In this document: positions 23,646 to 34,380 of the stretch, piece by piece | Numbering within the stretch: position 1 is the stretch's first letter | Layout: each line of letters begins with the position of its first letter | Origin: Diphasiastrum complanatum | Taxonomy: Eukaryota; Streptophyta; Lycopodiopsida; Lycopodiales; Lycopodiaceae | DNA: 64,000 nt | Assembly: GCA_029204225.1 (NCBI GenBank) | Contig: CM055092.1 | Coordinates: 18,500,886 to 18,564,885, forward strand | Direction of reading: 5' to 3' | Program-made: the position numbers and the translations under genes | The notes under the pieces: generated by a model | What the model saw: the letters and a program-made list of their open reading frames with translations, nothing else | Told to the model about the DNA's origin: nothing | Database searches by the model: none

Positions 23646-26600
23646 ATGACATCCAATGGTGGAATCATGTTGGAAGCTAAAGAGAGGTTAAACTCTACAA
23701 ACTATTCAACTTGGAAAGTGAGGATGGAGTCTTTACTAGAGTTGAATGAGCTAATGGATATAGTTGTGGGAATTGAAGAAAGACCTCTAATTCTTCAAGA
23801 GCAACTAAATTTTGATAGAAGGGCTAAAAGAGCCTTACATATCATAAAGATGAATGTTACCAATGAACTTCTTAAAGAAGTTGGTAAATGTACTTCTTCA
23901 AGTGAAGCATGGAATGCTTTGAAGAAGATCTATGAGTCCAAATCCACATCTAGGGTTCTCACCCTAAGAAGGCAAATCTTCCAAAGTTGTCAAAGAGAGG
24001 GAGAGAGTGCACATTCATTTGTCTTGAAGGTTAAATCCTTGAATGATGATCTAGCATGCATAGATGAAAGCATAAAGGATGGGGAACTAGTTCAAGTCAT
24101 GTTGAATGGTTTGCTTGATGAACATTCTAACCTTGTACAATGCTTTGCTATACAAAAGTCCTTGCCAAGTGTCAATGACTTGCAAGAGATCTTGGTGGCT
24201 GAAGAGCATAGGTTGCAAGCCAAAGGTGGTGGTGCATCAACACAAGGTGGAGATGAAGAAGCTCTTTTCACAAAGGGCAAGTTCAAAGGCAAGTGGTCCA
24301 AGCAAGGTAGTTTGGAGCATGGAAAGCATTCTTCTTCTTTGCAAAGTAGGAAGCAAGATAAGTCCAAGTTCAAATGTTTTTATTGTGGGATAAAAGGACA
24401 TTTTGCAAATGAATGCCATAAGAAACAAAATGCTAGATCTAGGTTGAGATCTAATGTACTTCTTGGAGATGATAATTGTTGTGCTAACTTGGCAAGCTTT
24501 GGTGAATCTATGGTCAATTTTTTGGATCCATTGGATCTTGAAGATGCACTAGTGTTACCTACTAGTCATATGGAGTCATGTGGAGCTAAATTAGCATCAT
24601 GTTTGTACTCTTCTACTCATGGACTTCCAAGGCTTGGTGGTTCTTCAATGGTGCTAGATGGCAAGCGCAAAAATGGAAAAGGTAAGGAAGGAGCTAACTT
24701 CATCAATGGAGTTGATGAAGATTCTTCTTTGGAAGTGATTGTTGCTAATGACTTGTTTGTTCATATGGAAAAAGATGGAGATGCTAAGTGTCATTCTTTG
24801 CAAGAAGATGGTTGTTCTTCTAATTCTTTTCATATTGATGTATGTAATCATGTGGGAAAAGATGATGGTGCTTTGAGCATGCTTGAAGGAAATGGTTCTT
24901 TTACATCTTTTTGTGATAAAGTCATTTGTGCAACAAGTGGTGTCACATTTCTTCATAAAAAGAGTAGATCAAAGGTTTCTATCATGAGACTTGGTGAGGG
25001 AGATCACAAGTCAAAAGGAAGAGAAGTATGTGAAGTGTTCAAAGTAGGATGTACTTTGAATGATGTTTTTATGAACGATAGTGAGGAAGAATCATTATCA
25101 TATGACTCATTACCTAAATCATTGAGTAGAAGTTCATGTTTGAAAAGAGAGAGTACTTCAATCACTCTTATGTTGAAGGTACTAAGGATTCTTTTCTTGG
25201 CTTCTAATATTCAAGAGTCTTCTACTTCTTATGGTGCAACTATCAAGAGGGAGGTTTCTAACTTTTGTGGTGCTAGCATTAAGAGGGAGTCTTGTGAAGG
25301 AAAGGGCAATGGAAGAGTGGTTCTTGGGAAGATCCAAAGCATGGATCTAACATCTCTTCATCAACTCAAAGCATTCTATGATTGTGGTGGATTGTTCATT
25401 CATGGTCAAGATGGCAAAAGGTTGGTTGAAGAAGACTACATGGAGCAACTCAAGTGGCAACTTCTTCAAGGCAAGGGAGATATCATTGGTGAGCTTATTG
25501 AGGTTTGTTATGAACTCAAGAGGGCTGTTTTGATTAGGTTTGATACTCATCTTCACCTACTCTACTTCATGTTAAATGGAAATGTTGGAATCTATCTTTT
25601 GGTTTATGATGGTGGCATTGTTTTCACTAACTATAGTGAAGGGTCAAATTTGAGCATTGATGAGATCTTGTGGGATCTTAATCATGTGTTTGAGAGGGAG
25701 TATCTTCAGAGTTTCAGATCTGAAGATGTTCACATATGCAAGATCTTTGATGTCTTATTGGAAGATCAAGAGGTTGATCTTGGATTGCTTCATCAACACC
25801 AAGAGACAAGTGGCAATTCGAAGCTAGTGAAAAGCATCAAAGAAGAGACAAATGGTCAAGGCATTTTGGATCTGTTTTTACAGGTTCTTGAAGGTTCAAG
25901 TAAGGTCTTTGGAGCTGCAAGGAAGTGTCTTCTTACTCTACCTCACTTGCCTAATCTCATGTATGAACATTGTTATGTCAATGTGTTGAAATTGTCAAAT
26001 TTCAATAAAACTAGTTCCATAGTTTTGCATCCTTTGGATCTTGGAGATGGAATAGTTATCATTGCTGGTTTGTATGATCAAGTACATGAATTCATTCAGA
26101 TCTTGAAAGGTATTGAAGTGGTCAATATGTTTTCTTTTGAACAAAGTTCAAGATCTAGTATTCTAGTGTTGGCAAATTGGCAACTTGTTGACATTGTAGG
26201 ATCAAGCGTTGTGTGCAAATCTTGTGGAGGTACTTCAAGTATTTCAAGTTCAGGTTTTGGTCATTCAAATGGAGTAGGGAACACATCTTTTTGGCATTCA
26301 TTCACTCAAAGGCTTTCATGGATTGAAGATCTACAAAGGCAAGGTGGTGATGGAAGTTCATTCATGGAGATACATGTTGCATTCACTATATGTATAGTGA
26401 AATCTGGAGGAGGCATGCAAACACTTGTTGATCACTTTCATTTACAACTTGTTTGCTGCTATTTTACAGAGAAACCAGAGATGGATACATGGAGGAATTC
26501 ATTAATTGAGATTCTATGTTCTTTTACATGTACCATTTTTATGATTCTATGTAAAATTGATGTAAGAAATAGTGAAGCATCCTATATGGACACTATTATC

Positions 26601-26720
26601 TATATCAATTATGTTGTGTCCTATTTTGTACATATTAGGATCCTTGAGAAGAGATCTATTCTGATGATGGAGATCATTCTTAAGTTGGAACAAAGTAGTG
26701 TTGTAAAACTAGCAAGTTAA
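23646..26720 (+). CDS. Copia Gag fused to a long unrecognised domain
   Basis: The ORF is 1024 residues long from the ATG at 23646. That start (M-T-S-N-G-G) matches the start of the autonomous element's Gag; the open frame reaches slightly upstream but without an ATG. Residues 1 to about 235 form a UBN2-type Gag, largely identical in pattern to that at 50556-54506 (N-Y-S-T-W-K-V-R-M-E-S-L-L; E-V-G-K-C-T-S-S-S-E-A-W). A zinc knuckle, C-x2-C-x4-H-x4-C, is at about 244-257. From about 260 to the end I recognise no family: no D-S-G-A protease, no D-D-E integrase, no Y-V-D-D, no RNase H. This part is rich in Ser, Leu and Gly with a hydrophobic C-terminal section. It stays open for about 770 codons. 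The stop (TAA) lies just before the polypurine tract. A related 3' end occurs at 44653-45184. Confidence 0.88.
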   Translation: MTSNGGIMLEAKERLNSTNYSTWKVRMESLLELNELMDIVVGIEERPLILQEQLNFDRRAKRALHIIKMNVTNELLKEVGKCTSSSEAWNALKKIYESKSTSRVLTLRRQIFQSCQREGESAHSFVLKVKSLNDDLACIDESIKDGELVQVMLNGLLDEHSNLVQCFAIQKSLPSVNDLQEILVAEEHRLQAKGGGASTQGGDEEALFTKGKFKGKWSKQGSLEHGKHSSSLQSRKQDKSKFKCFYCGIKGHFANECHKKQNARSRLRSNVLLGDDNCCANLASFGESMVNFLDPLDLEDALVLPTSHMESCGAKLASCLYSSTHGLPRLGGSSMVLDGKRKNGKGKEGANFINGVDEDSSLEVIVANDLFVHMEKDGDAKCHSLQEDGCSSNSFHIDVCNHVGKDDGALSMLEGNGSFTSFCDKVICATSGVTFLHKKSRSKVSIMRLGEGDHKSKGREVCEVFKVGCTLNDVFMNDSEEESLSYDSLPKSLSRSSCLKRESTSITLMLKVLRILFLASNIQESSTSYGATIKREVSNFCGASIKRESCEGKGNGRVVLGKIQSMDLTSLHQLKAFYDCGGLFIHGQDGKRLVEEDYMEQLKWQLLQGKGDIIGELIEVCYELKRAVLIRFDTHLHLLYFMLNGNVGIYLLVYDGGIVFTNYSEGSNLSIDEILWDLNHVFEREYLQSFRSEDVHICKIFDVLLEDQEVDLGLLHQHQETSGNSKLVKSIKEETNGQGILDLFLQVLEGSSKVFGAARKCLLTLPHLPNLMYEHCYVNVLKLSNFNKTSSIVLHPLDLGDGIVIIAGLYDQVHEFIQILKGIEVVNMFSFEQSSRSSILVLANWQLVDIVGSSVVCKSCGGTSSISSSGFGHSNGVGNTSFWHSFTQRLSWIEDLQRQGGDGSSFMEIHVAFTICIVKSGGGMQTLVDHFHLQLVCCYFTEKPEMDTWRNSLIEILCSFTCTIFMILCKIDVRNSEASYMDTIIYINYVVSYFVHIRILEKRSILMMEIILKLEQSSVVKLAS

Positions 26721-26733
26721 GTTGAAGAGGGAG
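26721..26733 (+). promoter_or_regulatory. Polypurine tract
   Basis: gttgaagagggag directly before the 3' LTR; primes plus-strand synthesis. The same 13 bases precede the 3' LTR of the autonomous Copia (reverse complement at 50561-50573). Confidence 0.93.
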
Positions 26734-27380
26734 TGTGAAAATTGTCAACATTTCCTTGTCTAGTTTTAGGCCAAAATTGCTAAAAATGGCACATAGTTTA
26801 GGATCTCACTTTTCACACGTGTGAAACAGGTCTAGATATTTTTAGTAAGTGTATTTTTTCAGTATGAAGAAGTGTCAAACTTCAAGACCTTCGAAATGAG
26901 TCCATTTTCATGTATTTTGGACATATATGCCAATTTTACCTATATAGGGCATATTTTAGGTAAGGAGGGTCTAGAGAGAGGAGAGAGAGTCATCTCTCTC
27001 AGCTATATATAGCAGGTAGGCCGTGGAGAAACAGGTTGGAGCAGATCCATTGTATTCATTTGCTTAATGAGAGATTTTTCTATTGGGTTCTCCTTCCATT
27101 GTTGGCATTGTGTAGTGATTGAGTTCAAGCTTTGTGTGTATGATCTTAGGTGCTTTCCAAAAGTGGTAGGCTGATGTATTATGGACTGTATAATGCTATT
27201 TTGGGCCGCACTTGATGTTTATGGAAGTTTCCATTTGTGATAAATGCTTTTTGATCAAGTTCTTTGCATTCTAGGTAGCATAGAATGTGTTGCCAATTCC
27301 TAGCTTATGTAGTTTGGAGTGCAAGCATTCAAGCCAATGATCTTGGAGTTTAGATCCACTTAGGATCTGTATTTTTCACA
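26734..27380 (+). repeat. 3' LTR of the non-autonomous element
   Basis: 647 bp, matches the 5' LTR with one visible substitution; CACACGTGTG at 26814-26823. Confidence 0.95.
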
Positions 27381-27385
27381 AAACT
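27381..27385. repeat. Target-site duplication AAACT (right)
   Basis: Partner of 21820-21824. Confidence 0.95.
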
Positions 27386-28212
27386 TTCACAACTTGCTCT
27401 AGAGGGGTGTCAATCCCTTTTCAATCTTTCATTCCAACCTTTTCTAAGGTGGAAATAGCATACTTTGATCGTCAAATGAAAGTGAAATCACTACTTCTAG
27501 AGACTTCTATTCCAAATATGTGACTTAAGAAGTCCTAGATCTACCATCTTGAATTCACTAGACAAAGCAATTTTGACATCTCTTATGCCATCAACATCAT
27601 TTCCTATAAGGATGATATCATCTACATAGAAAACCAAAATAATGATCTTGCCATGATTAAGTTTGACATACAACCAAGGTTCATAAGAGATAGAGTAGAG
27701 ATAGATGTGCAACCTAGAGTACGAAGCTCTAGGTGCTTGCTTGAGTCCATAAAGACTCTTCTTCAAGTAGCAAACTTTGTCTTCGTCTCCTTCCTTGATG
27801 AAGCCTCTGGGTTGCAAAATGTAGAACTCTTCTTCCAAGAATCCATTTAGGAAAGCATTAGTAACATCAGGTTGGAAAAGCTCACATTTGAAAGAAGTAG
27901 CAAGACAAATGATCATCCTTATAGTAACGAGCATAGAAGCAAGATCAAAAGTTTCATCATAATCCAAGCCTTTAGTTTGCAAAAAACCTTTTGCTGAAAG
28001 TCTTATTTATTAATGGGTCCATCTTTAATATACTTCAATCTATAGATTCACTTACAAGAAAGTGGTTTCTTCCCATATGGAAGATCCACAAGTTCCCAAG
28101 TTTGATTTTCCATCAAAGCATGAAACTCAATTTGCATATTATTTTTCCAAGAATGTGACTTAATAATAGCTTCTTCAAAACAAGATGGTTCTTCAAGCAT
28201 AGTAGTCAAGAA
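27386..28212 (-). pseudogene. Copia reverse transcriptase relic, upstream half of a split element
   Basis: Minus strand: a W-E-L-V-D-L-P block near 28085, then M-Q-T-K-G-L-D-Y-D-E-T-F, V-T-N-A-F-L-N-G, S-L-Y-G-L-K-Q-A-P-R-A-S-Y and the catalytic F-Y-V-D-D-I-I-L-I-G. A frameshift lies near 27985 and decay sets in around K-S-H-I-W. It continues at 21346-21819 beyond the nested insertion. Its 5' side is cut at 28212 by an LTR of another Copia family. Confidence 0.88.
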
Positions 28213-29116
28213 TGTTGGAAAGAAGGAATGCAATAATGACAAGTTGAAGACTATGGCGACTTATCGAACTAAAGCCCTCTTTGCTAACACCTATCAATAT
28301 TGAACAAAATATAATGACAAACGTCACGTTCAATCTTATTGTGACCAACTTTGAAATCGTGAGCACTGTAGTGATTTCATAGCCAAACAATGAAGTATTG
28401 AATTATCACACAAAACAATAAGAGATGATCACTTACAAAACAATCATAGAGATGCATACATTCTGACATAATTCTAAACACAATAAAAGGAGTAGATTGA
28501 TTCAGCATGTGGCATGTACAAAATCAGATGATGATGAGCACAAGAAAATTGCAAATAGAATCTATGTACTCTAAGCTATCTCTGAGTAGCTGTAAGCTCT
28601 ATCTGATTGCACTTTCACTGATAAGCAGTAAGCGCGAGTTACAATACTTTAATGAACTTTGAAAGAAAAAATGTGCTAGAAAGCTGAGCAAGAGTTGGAG
28701 TTGTGTTTGATGATCAACTATTTATACTAAAGCAATTGATGCATGTCCAGTAGGATACCTATTAGGTCGCAAATTGCAATAGACAGTTGGCCATGATGAA
28801 CTGGCATCCATACAATTAGGACTTCGTGGATATTTACTTGCTAATCAGTTAGGGCAAGTCTATAGCTTCAATTCAAGTGGAACAATAATTGTCTTTTCTC
28901 GACATGGCCGAAGTGGCCAAAGTCTTTGACTTTCGTCGGGGACATCGATATGTTGGAAGATGTCCGATATGTCGGAGCCACCCGTGAGCGATTCCTGAGT
29001 ATTTATGTAGACTGTGTATAAACATGAAGAAAAGTACACAATTGGATCATAAGTGGATGAAGATTAAAAGATGAGCCACTTCGAAGAGTAATCCAACAAG
29101 CTAAAATAATCTAACA
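28213..29116 (-). repeat. 3' LTR of a second Copia family
   Basis: About 904 bp, TGTTGG...CTAACA on the plus strand, followed by ctctcccttaat (29117-29128), the reverse complement of polypurine attaagggagag. Contains tttatactaaagc as a TATA-like box. Same family as the LTR pieces at 300-453, 1415-1926, 41766-42162 and 48186-48690. Confidence 0.75.
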
Positions 29117-30403
29117 CTCTCCCTTAATCTAAATATGCTTTGACTTTCAAACTTAGTTATGCACAAAATTTTGTGTGTGCATCCAAGCTTAATGCTTTAG
29201 TAAAAGTATCTGTTGTCATATCTTATGTTCATCGAGAGTACTGCAAGTCAACATCTCTATTGATAACTTTGCTTCTAACATAGTAATACTTAATTTCAAT
29301 GTGCTTACTCCTAGAATGGCATCTAGGGTTGGATGATAAAGCAATAGCACTTCGATTATCACACAATAAAGTTGTCGGAGCATATTGATTCCGATTGATA
29401 TCTGAAAGTAAGTTTCTCAACCACACTACTTCATTTGTAGCTTGAGAGGCTGAGATATACTCTGATTCAATAGAAGATAGAGCAATCAAAGTTTGTTTGT
29501 GATTGTTTTATGAAAGAGGACCATTGTTGAGGAAGAATGTAAATTCGGAAGTGGATTTACAAGTGTCTACATCTCCTGCCCAACCTTCATCTAAATGACC
29601 ACTGAGAATATTCCATAACAAATGCAGAGGTCTATAGTAGCTCAAAGATATCTCAAAACTCTAATAAGAGCCTGTCAATGTGTAATACATGGATTGGTCA
29701 TAAATTGACTTAAGAAACTGACTGCAAAGGCTATTACATAAGAGATCCTATTATAATATGATAGCGATACTCATGCATCTGCTTCTTCTCTTCGATTGTT
29801 CGGGGACAATGGTTCTTTGACATCTTGAGTCCTCACTTCATCGGTGAGAGAGATAATTTGCAATTCATTAGATTATATCTGATTATAACATTGTGAATGT
29901 ATCTTTGTTGAGTACTATAAATCAACTTCTGCTTTTTGTATCAATGCTGCCTTGACTTGAAGTAGACATTCAAATCCGAAGTGCTTCGTTTATAGTCGTG
30001 ATCGATAAGCAAAGTATTGATCCTTTGAAACCATGCTTGAGCAGATTGCTTCAAGCCATAAACTGCTTTATGGAGTTTACCAACATGATTGTGTTTACCT
30101 TCGATATTCTAACCTGTAGGTTGCACCAATGGATAACTATTCAATGTATGTGAATGTCCTCTTCAATAACTCCATTAAGATATGTTGTCTATACATCCAT
30201 TTGATGTATTTCCAAATCTACTACAATACCAAATGACAATAGAATTCTGAAATAACAACTGGACTGAAGGTCTCAGTGTAGTCGACATTGTATACTTGAC
30301 AAAATCCTCTGGTGACAAGTTGAGTCTTTATTCGATCGATACTTCCAGCTCTCTTGTACTTGATTTTGAATAACCATTTGCAATCAACTACATTTTCTGC
30401 TGG
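29117..30403 (-). pseudogene. Copia RNase H and RT relic
   Basis: From the LTR inward: the RNase H end at 29229-29489 (S-S-I-E-S-E-Y-I-S-A-S-Q-A-T, W-L-R-N-L-L, C-D-N-R-S-A-I-A-L, S-K-H-I-E-I-K-Y-Y), decayed RT up to about 30220, and the RT start at 30260-30400 ([25 protein letters not shown]). It ends exactly where the right inverted-repeat arm begins, so its 5' half is missing. Confidence 0.82.
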
Positions 30404-31110
30404 CAAAAGTAACAAACAAGCTTGCAAATTTGACATTTGTCCACCCTCGTACAAAGGAGTAGATGCCAAGCCACACATCATCTCTTCTTCGCTTGTCAAT
30501 GTGGCCTCGGGTGGGTTCGTGAAAAATGCATCCATCATGTCATCCATGTTGCCCTCATGATCATGTGCTACGAATGGTACATCCTCTTGTATTGTGGCTC
30601 CTTGGGACATATATGAGTGCAAGTCAATGTGGGCATGCAAGGAAAGTGGTAGCTTTCGTGCGTTTGCACGTCTGAATGTTGTCGATTGCATGGCAACATC
30701 TGGTCGAATTCTCCGATAGTCACATGAATGTGAGTCATCATCCTACACAAAGGAAGCACAACAATAGTAAAAAGGAACGGAATATTCTTACCAATCTTGA
30801 AGACCGCCAAATACATACATGATAAGGGTGCATGCAATTTTTTTTAGAAATGTAAAGTGCTTTGCAAATCAGAACTCACCAAAGAACCAACTTCAGACAA
30901 CACAAATACTGAGTCTCTCTTAATCTGTCCATACATGCGAACTTGTGATATAGTAATGTGTCAGTCTCGTCATAGTGCATACATATATCGTGTACATGGG
31001 CATGGTATTCTCTGGTATACCCAGGACTCTGATCCAATATGTGATAGTCCTACCTCATCATCTGAAGGAGAAGTATGTGAACTTGTCATTTGCATTGGTT
31101 CACCTTGACA
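30404..31110 (-). pseudogene. 5' part of the CACTA transposase relic, fused to Copia
   Basis: Inverted copy of 13480-14181. The frame 30221-30691 runs through the junction: CACTA-derived residues ([11 protein letters not shown] ... L-Q-A-C-L-L-L-L) pass in frame into Copia RT residues ([10 protein letters not shown]). This is a chance fusion made by the rearrangement and is probably not a functional protein. Confidence 0.8.
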
Positions 31111-31350
31111 AGTAACAATGTATCAAACCAATATTAGAAAGCAATACATGTCATAAACAAATTGAAAACACTGAGTCGAATACAAGACATGTTTAGTAAT
31201 TTTGAGTCTAGTACAAGTCTCATGAATTTCATTTTACATGAGAAATTGAACCAATTTTTTTGACAAACAATGTTCAACCTAGTTTAGTTGTATGGCACTT
31301 ACTTGGATAGTGCAAGGGTATTCTTGATAACATCGTTCGTCAAGGTGATC

Positions 31351-31718
31351 GGTTTAGGGGTAAGAGGCAAGTGTTTAGGGTTTAAGGATTAGGATATAGG
31401 ATTTACGGTTTAGTGTACATAATTTAGGGTCCAAGGTATAGGGTTTACGGTATGGGATTTATGATTTAGGGTTTAGTGTTCAGGGTTTAGGGTTTACGGT
31501 ACAGGGTTTAGGGTTTAGTGTTTAAGATTTATGGTTGAGGATATAGTGGTTAATACTTAGGGTTTAGAGTTTAGGGTTTAAGGTATAGGATTTAGGGTAC
31601 AGGGTTTAGGGTCCAAGGTATAGGATATACGGTATGAGATTTAGGGTCCAAGATCCTTGGTTTATACTTTTGGTTCAGGGTTTAAGGTCTAGGATTTAGG
31701 ATATAGGGTTTAGGGTCA
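31351..31718. repeat. Degenerate telomere-like repeat, TTTAGGG strand
   Basis: Inverted counterpart of 12871-13235, with ggtttagggtttag-type runs and many variants. Confidence 0.85.
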
Positions 31719-33784
31719 CCGTATGGACAGTGAGCAGAGATTACAATACATTACTATTTGATAACATTGAATGCAATTGATCACCTAAACAAAAAAATTC
31801 TCACAACAAAAAAAATTTAATTGGTTTTTAAGAAGTCAACACTCTTGCAAAATATCTCTGAAGTCGGTTTTTGCGAAACATTGTCGGTTCCATTCCTACA
31901 CTATGTCGGTTTTCCCGAGCACTAGAAATAGGAAGATAGGTAAATGGACCTTATAATAACTCAAAAGAAAATTGGGATTCTAACAAATTACTATTGTTAA
32001 AAAAAGACAAAATTAAGAATTTTTTTGCAGGCCTTAAAATAGTTCTTGGAACACTTTAGGTAACAAGAGGTTTATACCAAGTCTGGGATAGATTCTTGCA
32101 AATTTCGATATTTTGGTTCCTTGTCACGACTTTTTGGAAGAGTAGATGGGAGTAGGTGATAGTATCAAGAATTGTACCTGCATCTTTTGTCTCATTGGGT
32201 GTGTGGTTGATCCTTCCTCACCCTCCTTGTCCTCCTCCTGCTCTTGCTTTAGCTATCTCCATTTTCTCTTGCTCTTTGTCATTGCTCTTCTTGCATTGCT
32301 CCTCTTAGTCATTGCTATGCTCTTTGCAAAGTGAAATCATAAGCTCATTAAGAGAACTACATCTCTATTTGTGTTTGTGGTTGGATCCTAGATAATGCCA
32401 TTTTGTTGTGATGTCTATGTAGGTGACAAAAGGGAAGATGGAGGATGGAGGTATTGGATATAAGGTAATCTCTATCTCCGTCTCTGTTCTCTCACTCTCA
32501 CAAGCACATTCTAGTCTTCATTTCATTGTGTTAATAGCTCTGGTTTGATTGACTTCACGTTATTTTGTAGGTATTGGACAATGAATAGGAGGCGGCGGAT
32601 CCACAAATACTAGAGCAAAACAAAAGTCGGAAAGGCCATCGAAATAGGCCAATCTATCCCATTTACTATACCAACCTCTGCTTCAATGGCCATTTGCACT
32701 TTTTTTTTTCAACTACAGTTTTCTATTTTTTTTGCATTCTTGATGTAGGTCCACATTTTTTGTTGTGGATCTAGATCCATGGGATCAAAATGGGCCGATC
32801 TACTGTGCTACCTATTCCGAAGGCTGTTCCAAAGTGTATTCTAACAGCAGTGTTGAGCCTTGCATTACATTGTGGAGATATCAGCTTTGCATTGCATATC
32901 AGCTTTGTAGATGTAGATCTATGCATAATTAATGTGATTTGTGTAGATGTAGCTAGTGTCTTAAGTGGACCTTGTTTTTTTTCAAAATTGTTCTGTAAAG
33001 TCTACATTGTTGTATGAATTTTTATTGTGGTAACTTAAGTAAGAATGACAATATTTATGTTTTGCAGGTCTGTATGCTGATTTTTTCTCCCAGACACCAT
33101 CCAAGCAGTTGAGCAACACATTTAGTAGAAAATCCAGGTACTTACAAGGTCTATACAGACCACGAAATGCATGCTTCTATTTTAAACAGTATTTCATTGT
33201 CTATTCCGAGGTCTATTTCATAGGTTTTGAGCTTTTCATAAACATATATCTAAATTTATTGATTATAGGGCATGCGTGAAGATTGCATAGTTGATCTTCA
33301 ATGGACATGAACTCCAAATGTTGTGCTCTTAGAAATTTGTACAAGTATATCCTATTGTATGGCAAAATTAATGCCCAAAAGCATGTTCAAGTACTTGCAT
33401 GCTTGCACGGTTTGTGCCCAGCACACATTTTTAGATCCTGGAACTCATTGGCACATGAGCAAATGTCACACAAAATAAAATACATTGGATTGTGTTACAT
33501 CATCTCTAATGTTTATTAGCTAAATCTGAGGGATCTCAACGGGAAAAGGGCACACACTCGTCTTACACAGATTATGTAGAAATCGTCGCTTCCAATTCTC
33601 GGGGCGTCTCGATCACCTCATACTCCCCTTCCAATGAAGGTTTCTAAGGCCTCCAAGAGTATGACAATGAGGATATCTACATGATTTCATAGAGTTAATG
33701 ATTTTGAGCTCATTTACTAAGTTCATGTTCAACTGCTTCCTTGTAGTCCATTCGTGGATCTTGACAAGCTTATTCAATCTTCAT
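31719..33784. other. Noncoding right-arm stretch including an R1 repeat
   Basis: Mirrors 10831-12870. R1 repeat at about 32580-33240. No gene is recognised. Short frames here (such as 32146-32334 and 33301-33519) are identical to their left-arm partners, which reflects recent duplication of noncoding DNA. Confidence 0.55.
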
Positions 33785-34380
33785 TCAATTCCAAAGGAGC
33801 ACAATATCATGTGCCATTTGGACACTCATTAGAGTATTGGCCATCCTGGTTACAATAAGGAAAAATTTGAGCACCACCATAATGAAATTCCCTAGTAACC
33901 AAATCATCAGTTTTAATAAATCTTTTTCCTTCTCTTTATTCTCAAACTTGTCTTTACTTCTAGCTTTTGTAAACTTATCAACAAGTTGCAACATTGTGGA
34001 ACAATGCATAATACTAATATCTGTAAAATGTAATTTCTCAAGCACAAAGTGATATTTTACTTCAATGTGTGTAGCTCTTCCATGAAATACTGGATTTTTG
34101 GCCAATTGTATCCTGCTTTGACTATCAGTGAAGATAATCGTAGGGTGTGTTTGCGTCATACCAATCTCACTCAACAATCTTCGTAGCCATACAACTTTTT
34201 GAGTCATAGAACTTAATACTTTATACTCAGCTTTTGTCGACGAAAGAAAAATAATATCATGTTTCTTACTAGACCATGAAGATAGCCATTTCCAAAGTTG
34301 AAAGCATACCGTATAGTTGACTTTCTATCGTCTACATTGCCAGCCTAATTAGTGTCAACATACTCTTGTAATCTAGGTTT
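33785..34380 (-). pseudogene. Copia RNase H relic (right-arm copy)
   Basis: Inverted twin of 10230-10830 with an identical 140-residue frame; same missing parts. Confidence 0.8.

Larger units (their letters stand above)
21825..27380 (+). mobile_element. Young non-autonomous Copia-type element, Gag plus unknown ORF
   Basis: A complete 5556-bp LTR retrotransposon by structure: 647-bp LTRs at both ends (TGTGAAAA...TTTTCACA), a perfect 5-bp target duplication, a primer-binding site and a polypurine tract. I see one difference between the LTRs (gaagtttc versus gaagtgtc), which implies a recent insertion. The one long ORF encodes Gag followed by about 770 residues of unknown origin. Protease, integrase, RT and RNase H are absent, so mobilisation must depend on another element. 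The Copia at 49908-55768 has the same primer-binding site, an identical polypurine tract, similar LTR ends and a very similar Gag. It is inserted into an older Copia pol relic. Confidence 0.95.

Noticed and set aside
30221-30691. A 156-residue ORF that could be taken for a new gene
   Set aside because: It is a CACTA fragment joined by chance to a Copia RT fragment at the inverted-repeat breakpoint.
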